DNA from: Lasiosphaeria ovina
Lineage: Eukaryota > Ascomycota > Sordariomycetes > Sordariales > Lasiosphaeriaceae
Direction: 5' to 3'
Length of the DNA stretch: 64,000 nt
Assembly (NCBI GenBank): GCA_033439765.1
Contig: JAULSN010000017.1
Span: forward strand, 124,001-188,000
Of the stretch, positions 9,543 to 19,993 are shown in pieces. Both the position numbers and the translations under genes were made by a program. Positions within the stretch are counted from its first letter, which is position 1, and the number at the start of each line of letters is the position of its first letter. Below the pieces are notes generated by a model. The model saw nothing but the letters and a program-made list of their open reading frames with translations. It was not told where the DNA came from and ran no database searches.

Positions 9543-10876
9543 GTTACAACTTCACATCTATGGAGTCGAGGCTCTCATATTGGGAACTTATCACCAAAGT
9601 CGAGGAAACCAGGAAGGAAGGTGGGAAAAGCCAGCGAACTGTCCCAGAGAGCCTCTCACCGAGATGTCAGCCAGCGGCTCACCAGTCATCATTATGCCAT
9701 CAAACGAGACCGAACCAATTTATTGCAGACCTTCTCTGCTTCTTGACTGAACATCGCAGCTCCCTCCTCCCATCTATTCATTTTGATACTCGCCCCAGTC
9801 GATAAGAAAGAAGACTAAACTCTCGTAATGGCCCTTGCAGGAACTAACGCACCCGCTGAGGGCGAGCATAGTAGTAAGTCATCTGGCAGTTGCTCGCTAG
9901 CCAGGAGGAGAGAAAGAGGTCGAAGGGCCTGTGAGTGGAGAGAACAAACCTTGAATATCGCCTTGATTATAGCTAGCCAAGAGCGCGTGACCACCACACT
10001 CAAACGTCTTGGATTGACATGGTCAGTGGATCTACAACAAAAACGTGGGGATTGATGGCCTGACGTCTCCCGCATCTGAGAAATATGAAGCTGAAGTCGA
10101 CTTCGAGAGCCTCTTTGGGCTTGGTCAAGACAAGACACTTGCGCAAAACCCAGCCACCGGGTCGCTTCCCATGCCTTTATGCCTGTTCGGCCATTGTGGC
10201 GTCCGTCAAGGGAGGAAGCATCATGGTGCTACTGTTGAGCAGAACAATGTCAGACAGAATGCTTGGGGGGGCAACGTATCCATTTTCCCTTTTTCCGAAC
10301 CAATGTCTCTCCGCATCCTTCTCGTGCGCGTGATACTGGTGGGTGCCTCCTGCCAGCCTCAATGCTGCTCGGGTTGTCTAGCTTATCTCGTCGGGATTAT
10401 ATGCCGATTTTGAGTAGAAGGATTTACATCAGATGGATTCGGCACGGTTTCGCCCACCAAATCGTGTTTATTCTGCTGGTGTGGATCACGGTGTCCATCT
10501 CCACTCGAGACTTAGCTCTTGCCCCAGGAACCCTTCCTCTCCGTTTCTTCTCCAATCTTAAGGCGTGCTGCTTTCTCGGCCCCCGAGGCCTTTGGACAGA
10601 GAGCTAAGAGCCCATAATTAGCAAGCCCCTATCTCAAGCATGGCGCAGTCTAGTCCTATGACCAAAGCTTTTTGTTCGCCTTGACCGGTTCCCTCATCTA
10701 ATCTGACTCCGACTTTCTCACCTGGTCCCAAGTCTGACTCTACTCATGCCTGCCACTCCTAATTCCGAGACAAGCTCTTGAATCCATAAGGCGTCCCAGC
10801 CACGCGGAGTCAGCAAAGCCCCAGGGTGGAAATCATGATGGTCTCCCCAGCAAGGGTGGGCTTTAGGTGAGGAAAG
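9543..10876. other. Gene-poor stretch; possible lost first exon at 9828
   Basis: No family is recognised. At 9828 an ATG is preceded by a CT-rich, promoter-like tract and followed after about 15 codons (MALAGTNAPAEGEHS) by a GTAAGT donor, but I could not find a coding continuation. Open frames at 10045-10413 have no visible homology. A tract ATGCATGCATGCAGG at 9419-9433 is the only short repeat. Confidence 0.3.
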
Positions 10877-10890
10877 TATATATAACATCC
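10877..10890 (+). promoter_or_regulatory. TATA-like element before the ORF at 10966
   Basis: AGTATATATAACAT lies about 80 bp upstream of the ATG at 10966, followed by pyrimidine-rich sequence (CCTTTCCCGCCTCTGC), the usual arrangement of a fungal core promoter. Confidence 0.45.
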
Positions 10891-10965
10891 AAGGGCGTCC
10901 TTTCCCGCCTCTGCATTCGATTCCTCAGTTTTCTCCCACTAATTTCTTGATTTATCCCATCCTAC

Positions 10966-11560
10966 ATGGGCAGCAGCAAGTCGCCCACCGTCTTTGTCGA
11001 TTTCTGTAATCTCAACAATTCTACTGCGCCTGCGTTTGCAGCAAGCAGTGCCCAGGTCGCCCTAAAGATGGTCAACGGCAACACAGAGTTCACCAAACTC
11101 GCGATTGTCAGAATATTCGGGCACATCAAGCTGGACGACGACTGTAGGCGGCTCACCCGGTTCCGCGCCCCCGCCCCCTCACGGGGGAGCTATTTGAGTT
11201 CAATGTTGTGCATCCCTGGCTACGCAACGCATCAGAGGAACGCGTCGCCCACTTCCTCAAATAATGTCTACGGGCTTATGAGTTGGACAAAATTGCAGTT
11301 GTCTTTGACCACCAAACCATTGTCATCGGCCACACCAACTCCAGCCCGACCGATTCCTCAACGCTAAGGAGCTGGACTGTCAAAGTACGCCTACGTACTG
11401 TACTGACACACGCTTCCCCCAGCGCAGCACGCGACATCCTGCCTTTGCGCTCCGCCGCCGCTTCGATCCTGACGCCGTGGCGGTGGCGCCAAAGCAAGGA
11501 GCTGGTTGCTGAGAAAGGAGGAGGAGCATGTCAAGGTGGCCGAGGAGAAGCGTGATGCGG
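10966..11560 (+). pseudogene. Uncharacterised gene, apparently broken
   Basis: The start has a good context: a TATA-like box 80 bp upstream, then MGSSKSPTVFVDFCNLNNS. That opening, with a buried hydrophobic strand ending in Asp, recalls NYN-type nucleases, but the match is weak and I do not assign it. Open coding-like sequence continues to KLDDDC (about 11140). After a C-rich gap it resumes as LFEFNVVHPWLRNASEERV (about 11193) and, past an in-frame TAA near 11260, as LDKIAVVFDHQTIVIGHTNS. A donor/acceptor pair at 11385-11422 would join it to HPAFALRRRFDPDAVAVAP, but at 38 nt that intron is very short. Confidence 0.3.
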
Positions 11561-12619
11561 CTCTCGAAAGCGCTGACGGCAGTATTGGATTTTTGAGAGG
11601 GACGATGGGGACCATCAGACGACCGAGTGGGATGATGGTAGGACCGATTCGATATATATGAAGAGGCGGTTCAACATGCAGGTATACAGGCGTACAAGCT
11701 TTGAAGATTGGAAACGTCAGAGAAAGGGGCGCTGGGACCGACAACATTTGGGAGGTGAAGGTGGTGAAGACGGTGCAGGTATTTATAATTTCTCAAACTG
11801 GCGTTACATATAACGGCATGGCTGGCACCGTAGGTTATACGTGATTACATGAGTGCGATTCGCCTCCCATCCTCCAATCCTGGTGGTGTCAAAGAAAGTT
11901 TTCCTTTCTATATCTCTATTGCTCTCTTAATGCCGTCTGCTCCACCGCCATCTCGTTCACCTACTACTAGGGGTATTCCAATGCTACATCAGGTAGCCCA
12001 AACCTAAGGTAATAGAATGTTTTAACCTTTAGAACTCACGCAAACTAGTTTTTGCAATGCAATCTTTTCGCAGGCCCAAGAGACACGTGAACTAGATAGA
12101 CAGATGACGTGGAGTACAGAGAGACATTGATAATGATATTTGCAATGAGAACTATGGCCCAACTCCTAGCAGTACACGTTATCCAGATGCAAACATGATA
12201 TGAATTCTCGAACATATCTTCCAGCCAGACCGCGAGCACCTCGATTTTCAACCCTGCTACCGCGATACTATGTGCAAAATGTCCGTACCCACAAACAGCA
12301 GAGCAACCTCGGCAGCTTCACTGATGTTAGCCTAAGCCTTTCCACGTCATCCGCATTTCATCTTCACCCCTGGCCTTGCACCTGGGAAAATTGGTCTGCA
12401 ACCCACTAGACCTCGGAACGTCGAGGACATGCTATTCGTCTCGTCCGGATAAAAATGTTCAAAATCAAAAAAAAAAAAAAAAAAGAAAAAGGGCGCTACT
12501 GCTGCTCAGACCGCGAAACGAAGGCGTTAAACGATGGGGGCGAGAGAGGACAGGGCGACGTCGTGGTATACTTGTTACCCACACATTCTTCATGGTAGTG
12601 TGCTTTCGAAACAGCATCT
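11561..12619. other. No gene seen
   Basis: No supported coding sequence. An 18-base A run at 12467-12484 followed by GAAAAAGGG is the only obvious simple sequence; it could be a degraded poly-A tail of an inserted retro-copy, but nothing upstream is recognisable. Confidence 0.35.
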
Positions 12620-13079
12620 CCGAGTCAGGTGAGATCGATCCCGGAGCGCAAGAAGACAAGCTCTGGCTCTCGAGCAGAGGCGTCTGGGAGGATGGTGGTC
12701 GCTGAGCTTTTGCCACCGAGACGCTGTCGTCTGCTGCAATGGTCAACAACGAGAATTTGGAGTCGTTGGTGGTACCATGTTCTCTCTTGGTCTACGTCGG
12801 TGGTCTGAGGGGCTGTTGATTGGGGGCGAGATGGCTGTGCGACGGAAGCTTGGGTTTGGTGTCTCTTTCGTGAGGCCTCTTGTTGGTTAGGGCTCGCGTC
12901 GAATTTTTCTGGTGGCATGGCTCTCGTTACGGTCGATAGGAATGTAGAACGTTGCTGGCGTCAGCGATGTATCCCCTCCTCGCAGGGTATGGGATTTTCT
13001 TCGTCGTCATTTTCGCGGGGATCGCTTTTTGCCCCAACCCTGGAGGTGGTGTGGGCGGGCGAGCTGCGGTGGGAGGCAT
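12620..13079 (-). CDS. Possible small Pro-rich gene, doubtful
   Basis: An ATG at 13079 opens MPPTAARPPTPPPGLGQKA, preceded on its strand by a tract resembling a fungal 5' UTR. The frame stops at 12927. A second frame from 12918 (MPPEKFDASPNQQEASRKRH) is low-complexity and coding-like. If real, an intron must join them; I found no convincing splice pair. No family is recognised. Confidence 0.2.
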
Positions 13080-13199
13080 GATAGGCACTGACAGATTGGT
13101 GTAATAAAAGTATGTCTGGGTGGTAGGTAGGTATGAGGATAAAAGGTAGAGAGAGTGCAAGAGGGGGACCTGTTCGTTAAGGATTACCCGTACAGGCAA

Positions 13200-14987
13200 C
13201 CCATGTCATCTCCAGATGAGGGGTCGTTTCCTGAGCCGCCACCTTTCATGCAGTAAGCTGACACCAAAAAGCGTGTTGGGCGCGTGGCTAATGGGGGATC
13301 AGGACATTCCCGAGCTTGGACCGACAAACGCCATTGGCCAGGAAAACTCAACTCGGGATAACTAATATGGCTCATATCTCCCCTGCTCTTAGGCTCATGT
13401 TCGATCCTGGGCTATTTTAAAGTGCACACGCCACAGATTCCCCTCGCTAGCTTCGTGATCCTGACGGCGCTTGAGTCATATCGTGCTACCAAGTCAAAAG
13501 AACCGAGGCTCTGTACCGAATGACTCGACTGGAAGCCAGTTGAATCAGGCAGATAGATCCCCGAGCACTTAGCGCAGGCACAGAACTTGCAGCAAACAGC
13601 TACATCCTTGTCCTCCCGTTTGCTTTCATGCAACGTAGTTTCCAAACTGTCGTCTCATTACCCGTAACTATCACTGACAAACGTGAATTTCAATCTTGGC
13701 AGCCCTAATCCCCTGCTAATGTTATGGGGGCAGGAGACTAAATCATCTCCGGGGTTGGGAGATCGAAGCCTCCGACTGTTCGTTGCATGCCTCACAGGTG
13801 AGGCCTCGATCTTCACCATAACCTATTCACGACTCGTGAGTGTTGAACTTCACCCCCACGTTGTGCTGTTGAGATGCCACCGCCAGTGACCATATATTTC
13901 AATCAGGTTTGTTGCTGTCGTTTTTGACATCGTACTACTTTGCAACCGTAGACACTGTGGCCTCGTTATTGAGAGGCCAGATATTTCTCGTGTTTACTCG
14001 TCTTGCTACCAGGAAGAGAAAGGGGAATGAAAGGGAGTCGGAGCATGAATTGCAACGAACATGGAGCAATAGAGATAAAAGGAGCTGGCACGGTATTTCT
14101 CAGCATGCTATTTACAGCAGCCTGTAGCTATATACTTGAGTCTCAAATACGGTGCAGTCTGTCTTCGTCGACAGAGCTTTGAACATGTTAGCAGTTCAGC
14201 TTCTGAGCTTGATCCATCGATTCGATGACTGCAAACTTCGTGCCACATAGTCTCTGACTCAAGCATTCCGTTACAGTTTGAAGAATTTCGGTGACAATGA
14301 GAGCTAGGTCTACAGGCTGTCCAGTTGCCGATTGTTGCTTCTTACCAACCATCCCAGTGCCCCCATTTCGTGGGTGCTGAAGGACCTGTGGGACTCAAGC
14401 GGGAGTTTTTGGCTGTATCTTTGAGTCCAAGACTCATTGTTTATCATTGTTCTAGTGGGGATCTCGCAGTAGTGGAAAGCGCTCCTAAGGTAACTATATC
14501 TGCCAGCGAGCTGTGGCTGGGGAAGCATCCATTCATTCTTCTGCCATCCTACAGAGTCTCGTGTCCTCATCCGAAGGAGAAAGCTTCGGGTGGCCGTAAA
14601 CGGGGGTGGAGTCACCTTGATCTTGGTCCTGGCGAGACCGATGAGGTGGAGGAGATATGAGACTTCTAGCCATTAGAGACGAGATAGATGGTGACCACAG
14701 CGTCGCCTAGTCTCTCCATGATATCCCACCCCAGGCTTTGCATAATTTGGGTATCACTGTTAGCGATCACTGCACTGGCAGAGAGATGGCTACCTGCTGT
14801 GACAACAGGGGAGGCCTTGAGTTGACATCGGTACGAAAACAACGAGAATATCAAGTGAGAATTAGACAGTAGGAATTCGGCTACGTTGAGGCAATGCATG
14901 CATTTAGGCGGCAATAAATGTGCTTCATGAGAGTGATATAGCAATACTAGTCTGACACATGTGATAGACTCGTAGATTCATTTATGC
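13200..14987. other. No gene seen
   Basis: Several open frames of 60-110 codons occur on both strands (for example 14325-14660) but none shows a known motif, and their composition does not differ from the surroundings. GCATGCATGC-like sequence near 14895 is unremarkable. Confidence 0.35.
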
Positions 14988-16593
14988 AGCCTCAAAGGGA
15001 AAGAGGGTGAAGCAGGATCCATTAAGAGTAAGCGAAATACAGGATCCGTGTTCCTTATTCAGCCTCTGGAGGCTCTTCCAAAGCAGGAGTTTCTTCATGT
15101 CATAGATAATCCTCTTGTGGTCAGAATTTTGGGACTTCATTTTCTCCCACATATCGTCGACCTGATCTACCACCTCCTCATATTTTTTTCAGCTCCTTAA
15201 CCTTCACCGTACCCCAAAATCTGATCCTTATCCTCGAAAGGGACTTTGCTCAGAATATTCTGCTACTGCTTTTCTCCAATATGCTTCCTCAACTGAACAA
15301 AGGGAATGTTGCCGTGGTAGTTAAAAGCCTGAGTGAATGAGCATATGATACCACAGAGCGCCCGTCTTCTTGGACCATTCTGTGAGCGACGACATCATCC
15401 CTCTTGCTTGCGATCTGTTTCCGCGTCCCTGAGTGCATTCATGTAGATTTCTAGATGCTTTAAGAACATCTTGAGAATCTGGGGAGGAAGTCGATCATCG
15501 TCCATGGGGTGGTCTAGGACATATTGGTTCAAAGTGGTGTTGAGCTGCCACCACGGTGTTACGGCTAGCTGGGCGGGACCAATGCAACGACCACTCGAGG
15601 TCAATGACACCCACAACCTTTCAAGCTCTCCCGCTCTCTACCAGGAGATTTCCGATACCAAAGTCATCCATGGTGAGTTTGAAGGGGGCCTTTGGCTGTT
15701 TTTTCGTGGACGAATTCGGACGTCAGGTCTCCTCCTCCCATGGCCCTGCAGGACAGAAGCTTTTGCTTAGCGTCCCCCAGTCCGTCAATTAAGTTGGTTT
15801 GCTCAAGGAGCTATTTCTCGTTCTAGTTCAATCCGTGTTTGAAGTATTCAATGGTCGACTCGAAGCCTTCGTCTCGATTCCCTAACCATAGAGCATCAGT
15901 GTCAGCCACACCTATGCACGACGGCGGCGTTCAACTTACCAAGTGTGTTGACTCCCTGTTGGAGGAGCTCGTGGGTCTTCAATGTCAGTGGACGCTTCGG
16001 CGCTTTGATGCTCGTGTGGGGTGTCGGGAGACTGCCGATGGTGTCGAAGTCGAGTTGGTACAACTGGAGCTGGAAGTCGGGCCATCTGCCGGTAGATAAA
16101 CGCGAGGTCGGCCTCGGGAATATCGGTTCGTATACGCCTCTTATCAGAACCCGGCTCCTTCCACAGGTTGGCCAGGTCAACACCCTCAATGAAATCCATA
16201 ATAATAAACGGGCCGATGTTGTTTAGACTTTCCGCAGTGGTACCCCAGGCATGGACGTTGGGGGACGGGAATGCTGGTCTTCTCTTTAATCATCTTAAGC
16301 ATCTCGACCTCCGTCGCAATCTTCTCGTACGCCAGGGTCTCGTGCACCACCCCTCTCTGGGCAAAGCGGACGAGCCAGGTTTCCCCGTTGGTGAAGGTTA
16401 GCTTTTGGCCAATGTTGAACCCGCCGAGGAGAAACCTTTCGCTGCTATCTGTGGTACATTTCAACCCGTCTTGACGGAATGTTGAAACCCATGTCGCCAG
16501 TGCTTCATTAGCGCGGCACGGAGCGAGCTCCTTGGAGATCCAAAGCCTTCTCTGTGCCTCCTGAAGTATCTCGTAGCGTTGGTTATAGTCCAT
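14988..16593 (-). pseudogene. Aminoglycoside-phosphotransferase-like kinase pseudogene
   Basis: It starts MDYNQRYEILQEAQRRLW at 16593. FNIGQKLTFTNGETWLVRFA and EVEMLKMIKEKTSIPVP follow the N-lobe pattern of fungal APH/choline-kinase-like proteins. An extra base in a G5 run (16260-16264) shifts the frame before HAWGTTAESLNNIGPFI and MDFIEGVDLANLWKEP. A second shift near 16095 precedes FQLQLYQLDFDTIGSLP. An intron with a GTAAGT donor (15939-15882) precedes GNRDEGFESTIEYFKHG. Later come in-frame stops, KLTMDDFGIGNLL with the catalytic Asp (about 15645-15672), GVIDLEWS (about 15595) and a tail with LPPQILKMFLKHLEIYMNAL. Members of this fungal family usually have unknown small substrates; this is not an antibiotic-resistance gene. 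Confidence 0.75.
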
Positions 16594-16644
16594 GATGACT
16601 GGGTACAGAAAGAAGTATATTGCTGAGGAGGTACAGGAGGTCAC

Positions 16645-17428
16645 TCAACGAAAAAAAATGGTGTTTGAGGAGCTAGGGTACGAGACTGGCTGGGGAAGAC
16701 TACAACCCCTTTTATATACGAGGAAAGGCCCGAAGCAGGTACTACTTATCTACATCAAATCGGGTGGGCTCGGTTATATACTTGTGGAATAGCTGGGGAA
16801 CGGGTCAAGCGATAGGATGATGAATGCGGGAAATATTTGGCCGAGCTGGGATCATTCCAGGGGCATCTGCAGTCGTGACTCAGCTTGTCTCTTTTCTCAG
16901 CAAGTCAAATCATCATCACTAGTATGGATTCGAGGACACTGTACCCAAGACGAGACCATTGTATTGGGTGTTCAGCATGCACGAAGCCAACTCTGCCAAA
17001 CCCTTGATCTACGCTGGCTACCTAAATACAGAACAGGAGACGGTGCCCATGCCCTAAAACACATTACGGACGAGATAGCAGTGCATCGTCTCATCCGTGG
17101 GGCCACACTTCGCTCAAAGTATCAAATTCGGCCAGGCCAATCTCAAATAAAAGTAGACAGGCAAGATAGCCGTTGCAAACTGTCGAGACGGTATGATTCG
17201 TGCGTCAAAGAGCGGTTGAGAAATGTACGTTTCGTTGGAGCACTAGACAAAGCTTCTTTTCTCAGGATCTACTTTCAGATTCATGAGGCATTCGTTGACA
17301 AGCATGCAGCGGATACGAACGGAAGAGCGTGGGGATTTGCTTGGATTGCTGCGTTGAGAAGAGTTAGCATCGCAATCTTTGGCATTGCGGTGACCTGGTG
17401 CGGAGGACATAGCTCTCTCTCCCTACTG
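16645..17428. other. No gene seen
   Basis: A plus-strand frame of 265 codons (16817-17614) spans this stretch, but its 3' half is the complement of the small minus-strand gene at 17429-17605 and the rest has no recognisable motif. I treat it as non-coding. Confidence 0.4.
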
Positions 17429-17605
17429 CTACTGCTGGGCCGCAGCCTCGCGAGCCTCCTTGTCTTTCCTGTTCTGCTCACGGTTCTCACGGGAGGGCTT
17501 GCCGGTATCAAGCATTTGGTTGATACCCTTCATGCCGGTGTTCACGAGGGCGCTGTTAACTTTTCCTGTGTGGACTTTTTTCTCTCTTCCTTCCTCGGTA
17601 GGCAT
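17429..17605 (-). CDS. Intact 58-residue basic protein, single exon
   Basis: ATG at 17605-17603, stop TAG at 17431-17429. The product starts MPTEEGREKKVHTGKVNSAL, continues VNTGMKGINQMLDTGKPSRE and ends in a charged coiled-coil-like tail NREQNRKDKEAREAAAQQ. It is rich in Lys, Glu and Gln with no membrane segment. GC-rich third positions and the clean start and stop argue for a real gene; a TATA-like TATAAA lies about 135 bp upstream. I do not recognise the family. Its reverse complement contributes most of a misleading long open frame on the plus strand. Confidence 0.65.
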   Translation of the reverse strand: MPTEEGREKKVHTGKVNSALVNTGMKGINQMLDTGKPSRENREQNRKDKEAREAAAQQ

Positions 17606-17730
17606 GGTGGGTGAGACGAATTGAACTGGTGGATATTCTACAAGGTTTAGCTTTGAAACTTTCGGAAGAGGATGAAATGGTGATGCGGATGATGGGCTGG
17701 ATATCCAGCTTCAGACAGACAACAGAGCCC

Positions 17731-17745
17731 ATCTTTATACCAGCA
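17731..17745 (-). promoter_or_regulatory. TATA-like element of the 58-residue gene
   Basis: On the minus strand CTGGTATAAAGATGG, about 135 bp before the ATG at 17605. Position fits a fungal core promoter with a long 5' leader. Confidence 0.4.
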
Positions 17746-18770
17746 GTCCACCTCATTCTGCTCGACAGAATGCTCGAGATTTCCTTTCATTTCCCCCTCT
17801 TGTCTAGAATCGATATTACCTTTACCACGCACTCATGGTTTCCGCCATACACGATATGTTGTCTATCATATCATCATAGTTCTGGTCTTGACCAATGTCC
17901 GCGGTAACCAGTCTACCACCAGCCCTCCATTCTTGACATTATCCTCCCTACCATGTTGGCGTACAAACCGCATATGCAGAAACCAGCCTGTATCATCTGC
18001 GTCGATCTGAATCTAGCCTGAACGTGCGCAAGACTCCGAGTGCTTGCATTCGATTGATATCCGGCTATCAGCACGTATAATCCCTTCTCCTCGTTCACCC
18101 CAATCTTCAGTCATCGGTGTGCATATTCATCTGCATCTAGCCATGCAGTCTTTGTAGCATATCCTTATTGCCCCCTCTCCGGCCGTAGATATTAACCGTG
18201 AGTTCCCCAGGAGTGCATTGATGGTCGAGGATCAGGCAGGGGTGGTGGATTCTCAGGCAAAGAAAGATAACATACGCAGCGAGGCGAAAGAGAAGATTAG
18301 CTTAAGCGGCGGAACGGGAAGTTGTCAATCCAAAACGAGGCGATGTAAAGGTCATTATGGCTGGCCCAAATGCCGCTATAGCAAGCTAATAACGCGCTGC
18401 CGTTGCCGGGCGTATACAATTTTGTAGGGTCTGCGCAGTGGCTATATACCTCTGCGGAAACGACGCGCCCCGGCATACCTCGAGCATTACCCAACCTAAG
18501 TTAAATAGTTAGACGTAAGATCTATCCACTACCCGCGGCGAAAAAAACTCTGTCTCCTCCCAATTTCCAGACCAATATTATCGTCACCCGGTTCCTATAA
18601 TTAGACGAGATAGGCTTAGAGATAGACTAGATAGAGGTTAGTCAGGCAGGGCAGGGTAGAGTAGAGCTAGAAGGACAAACTCACTAAATATCTCGTCGGC
18701 CTACTAGCGTTCGTAACGTTGGATATCGAGAGGGTTAGGGCTCGGAATCCTAGGCGGGAGCCGGACACCT
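17746..18770. other. No gene seen
   Basis: No supported coding sequence. From about 18540 the composition shifts to GATAG/TAGAG-rich sequence that leads into the minisatellite. Confidence 0.35.
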
Positions 18771-19190
18771 ACACCAGCACTAGCACCAGCACCGATACGA
18801 CGTAGCGGGGGCGGCGGCGGGACACCGGCACCAGCACCAGCACCAGCACCAGCACCGACAGGAAGCAGCGGGGGCGGGGGCGGGACACCAGCACCAGCAC
18901 CAGCACCAGCACCGACAGGAAGCAGCGGGGGCGGGGGCGGGACACCGGCACCAGCACCAGCACCAGCACCAGCACCGACAGGAAGCAGCGGGGGCGGGGG
19001 CGGGACACCGGCACAAGCACCAGCACCAGCACCGACACGACGTAGCGGGGGCGGGGGCGGGATACCGGCACTAGCACCAGCACCAGCACCGACACGACGC
19101 AGCGGGCGCGGGGGCGGGACACCGGCACCAGTACCAGCACCAGCACCAGCACCAGCACCAGCACGAGCACGACGCGGCAGGGGCGGGATA
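18771..19190. repeat. Minisatellite 1: 57/63-bp units with nested CCAGCA hexamers
   Basis: Successive units begin at about 18821, 18884, 18941, 19004, 19061 and 19118. Each is a run of ACCAGC hexamers, then CGACACGACGTAGCG or CGACAGGAAGCAGCG, then GGGGGCGGGGGCGGGACACC. Unit lengths alternate 63 and 57 bp, all multiples of three and differing by one hexamer. A minus-strand frame therefore reads a [19 protein letters not shown] repeat throughout, but no start, promoter or homology supports translation. The G-rich strand could form G-quadruplexes. Confidence 0.8.
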
Positions 19191-19592
19191 TATAGCCTGG
19201 GTGCTGGTTCTTCAGCCAGCAGCCTTTCAAGCCGTTCCTCCCGTCTCTGTCTCTCTCTCCGGAGCCTCCTCTAGAGCCTCTAGAGCCTCGTCTGGAGCCT
19301 CGTCTGGACCCCCGTCTCCCGAATCCCCTCTACGATAACGGGCACATGCCCCCCCACGGCCAGGCGCATTCTCGACGGCGGCGACGGCGACGGCGACGGC
19401 GACGAAAACGGCGGACGAAGGTTCGCAAAGGAGTCCACGAGAACAGGCCTTCTCCGCTGCCGCTTGCGCTCTCTAGACGTGTCGTCGGGGAGCGACCCCC
19501 GCAGCCGCTTACGCCCCGGGTGCTCAGGAAGGAGCGGAAGAAGGGTGTATAGCGACCAGTCCCTCAGGGCCCTACCGCCGTTGGGAGACTCC
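19191..19592. other. GC-rich spacer with GGCGAC repeats
   Basis: It contains a CGGCGA hexamer array at about 19374-19406 and repeated GAGCCTC segments near 19260-19310. Open frames here are low-complexity and unsupported. Confidence 0.4.
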
Positions 19593-19993
19593 GGGGGGCT
19601 GGGAGACGGAGGCCGGGGGCTGGGCGTATCCTCGATGACGATTAGGATGGGAGATGGAGGCCGGGGGCTAGGCGTGTCCTTAATAACGATTAGGGGGCTA
19701 CGAGACGGAGGCCGGGGGCTAGGAGACGGAGGCCGGGGGCTAGGAGACGGAGGCCGGGGGCTAGGAGACGGAGGCCGGGGGCTAGGAGACGGAGGCCGGG
19801 GGCTAGGAGACGGAGGCCGGGGGCTAGGAGACGGAGGCCGGGGGCTAGGAGACGGAGGCCGGAGGCTAGGAGATGGAGGCCGGGGGCTAGGAGACGGAGG
19901 CCGAAGGGCTAGGAGACGGAGGCCAGGGGCTAGGAGACGGAGGCCGGGGGGCTAGGAGACGGAAGCCGGGGCTAGGAAACGGAGGCCGGGGGC
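19593..19993. repeat. Minisatellite 2: 21-bp units
   Basis: About 17 units of GGGGCTAGGAGACGGAGGCCG, near-perfect from 19690 to 19870 and more degenerate at both ends. Two longer variant units near 19620-19690 contain GTATCCTCGATGACGATTAG-like inserts. In frame they would encode GLGDGGR repeats, but no gene is supported. The plus strand has many closely spaced G-runs, so G-quadruplex formation is likely in principle. Confidence 0.85.

Noticed and set aside
14988..16593. Antibiotic-resistance APH gene
   Set aside because: The fold is APH-like but the sequence belongs to the large fungal family of unknown substrates, and it is a pseudogene.
16817..17614. 265-codon open frame on the plus strand
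   Set aside because: Its 3' part is the complement of a clean minus-strand gene (17605-17429) and the rest lacks any motif, promoter or homology.
18769..19230. Minus-strand ORF of VLVL/PRPR repeats
   Set aside because: It is a translation of the minisatellite; no start context or non-repeat sequence supports a gene.
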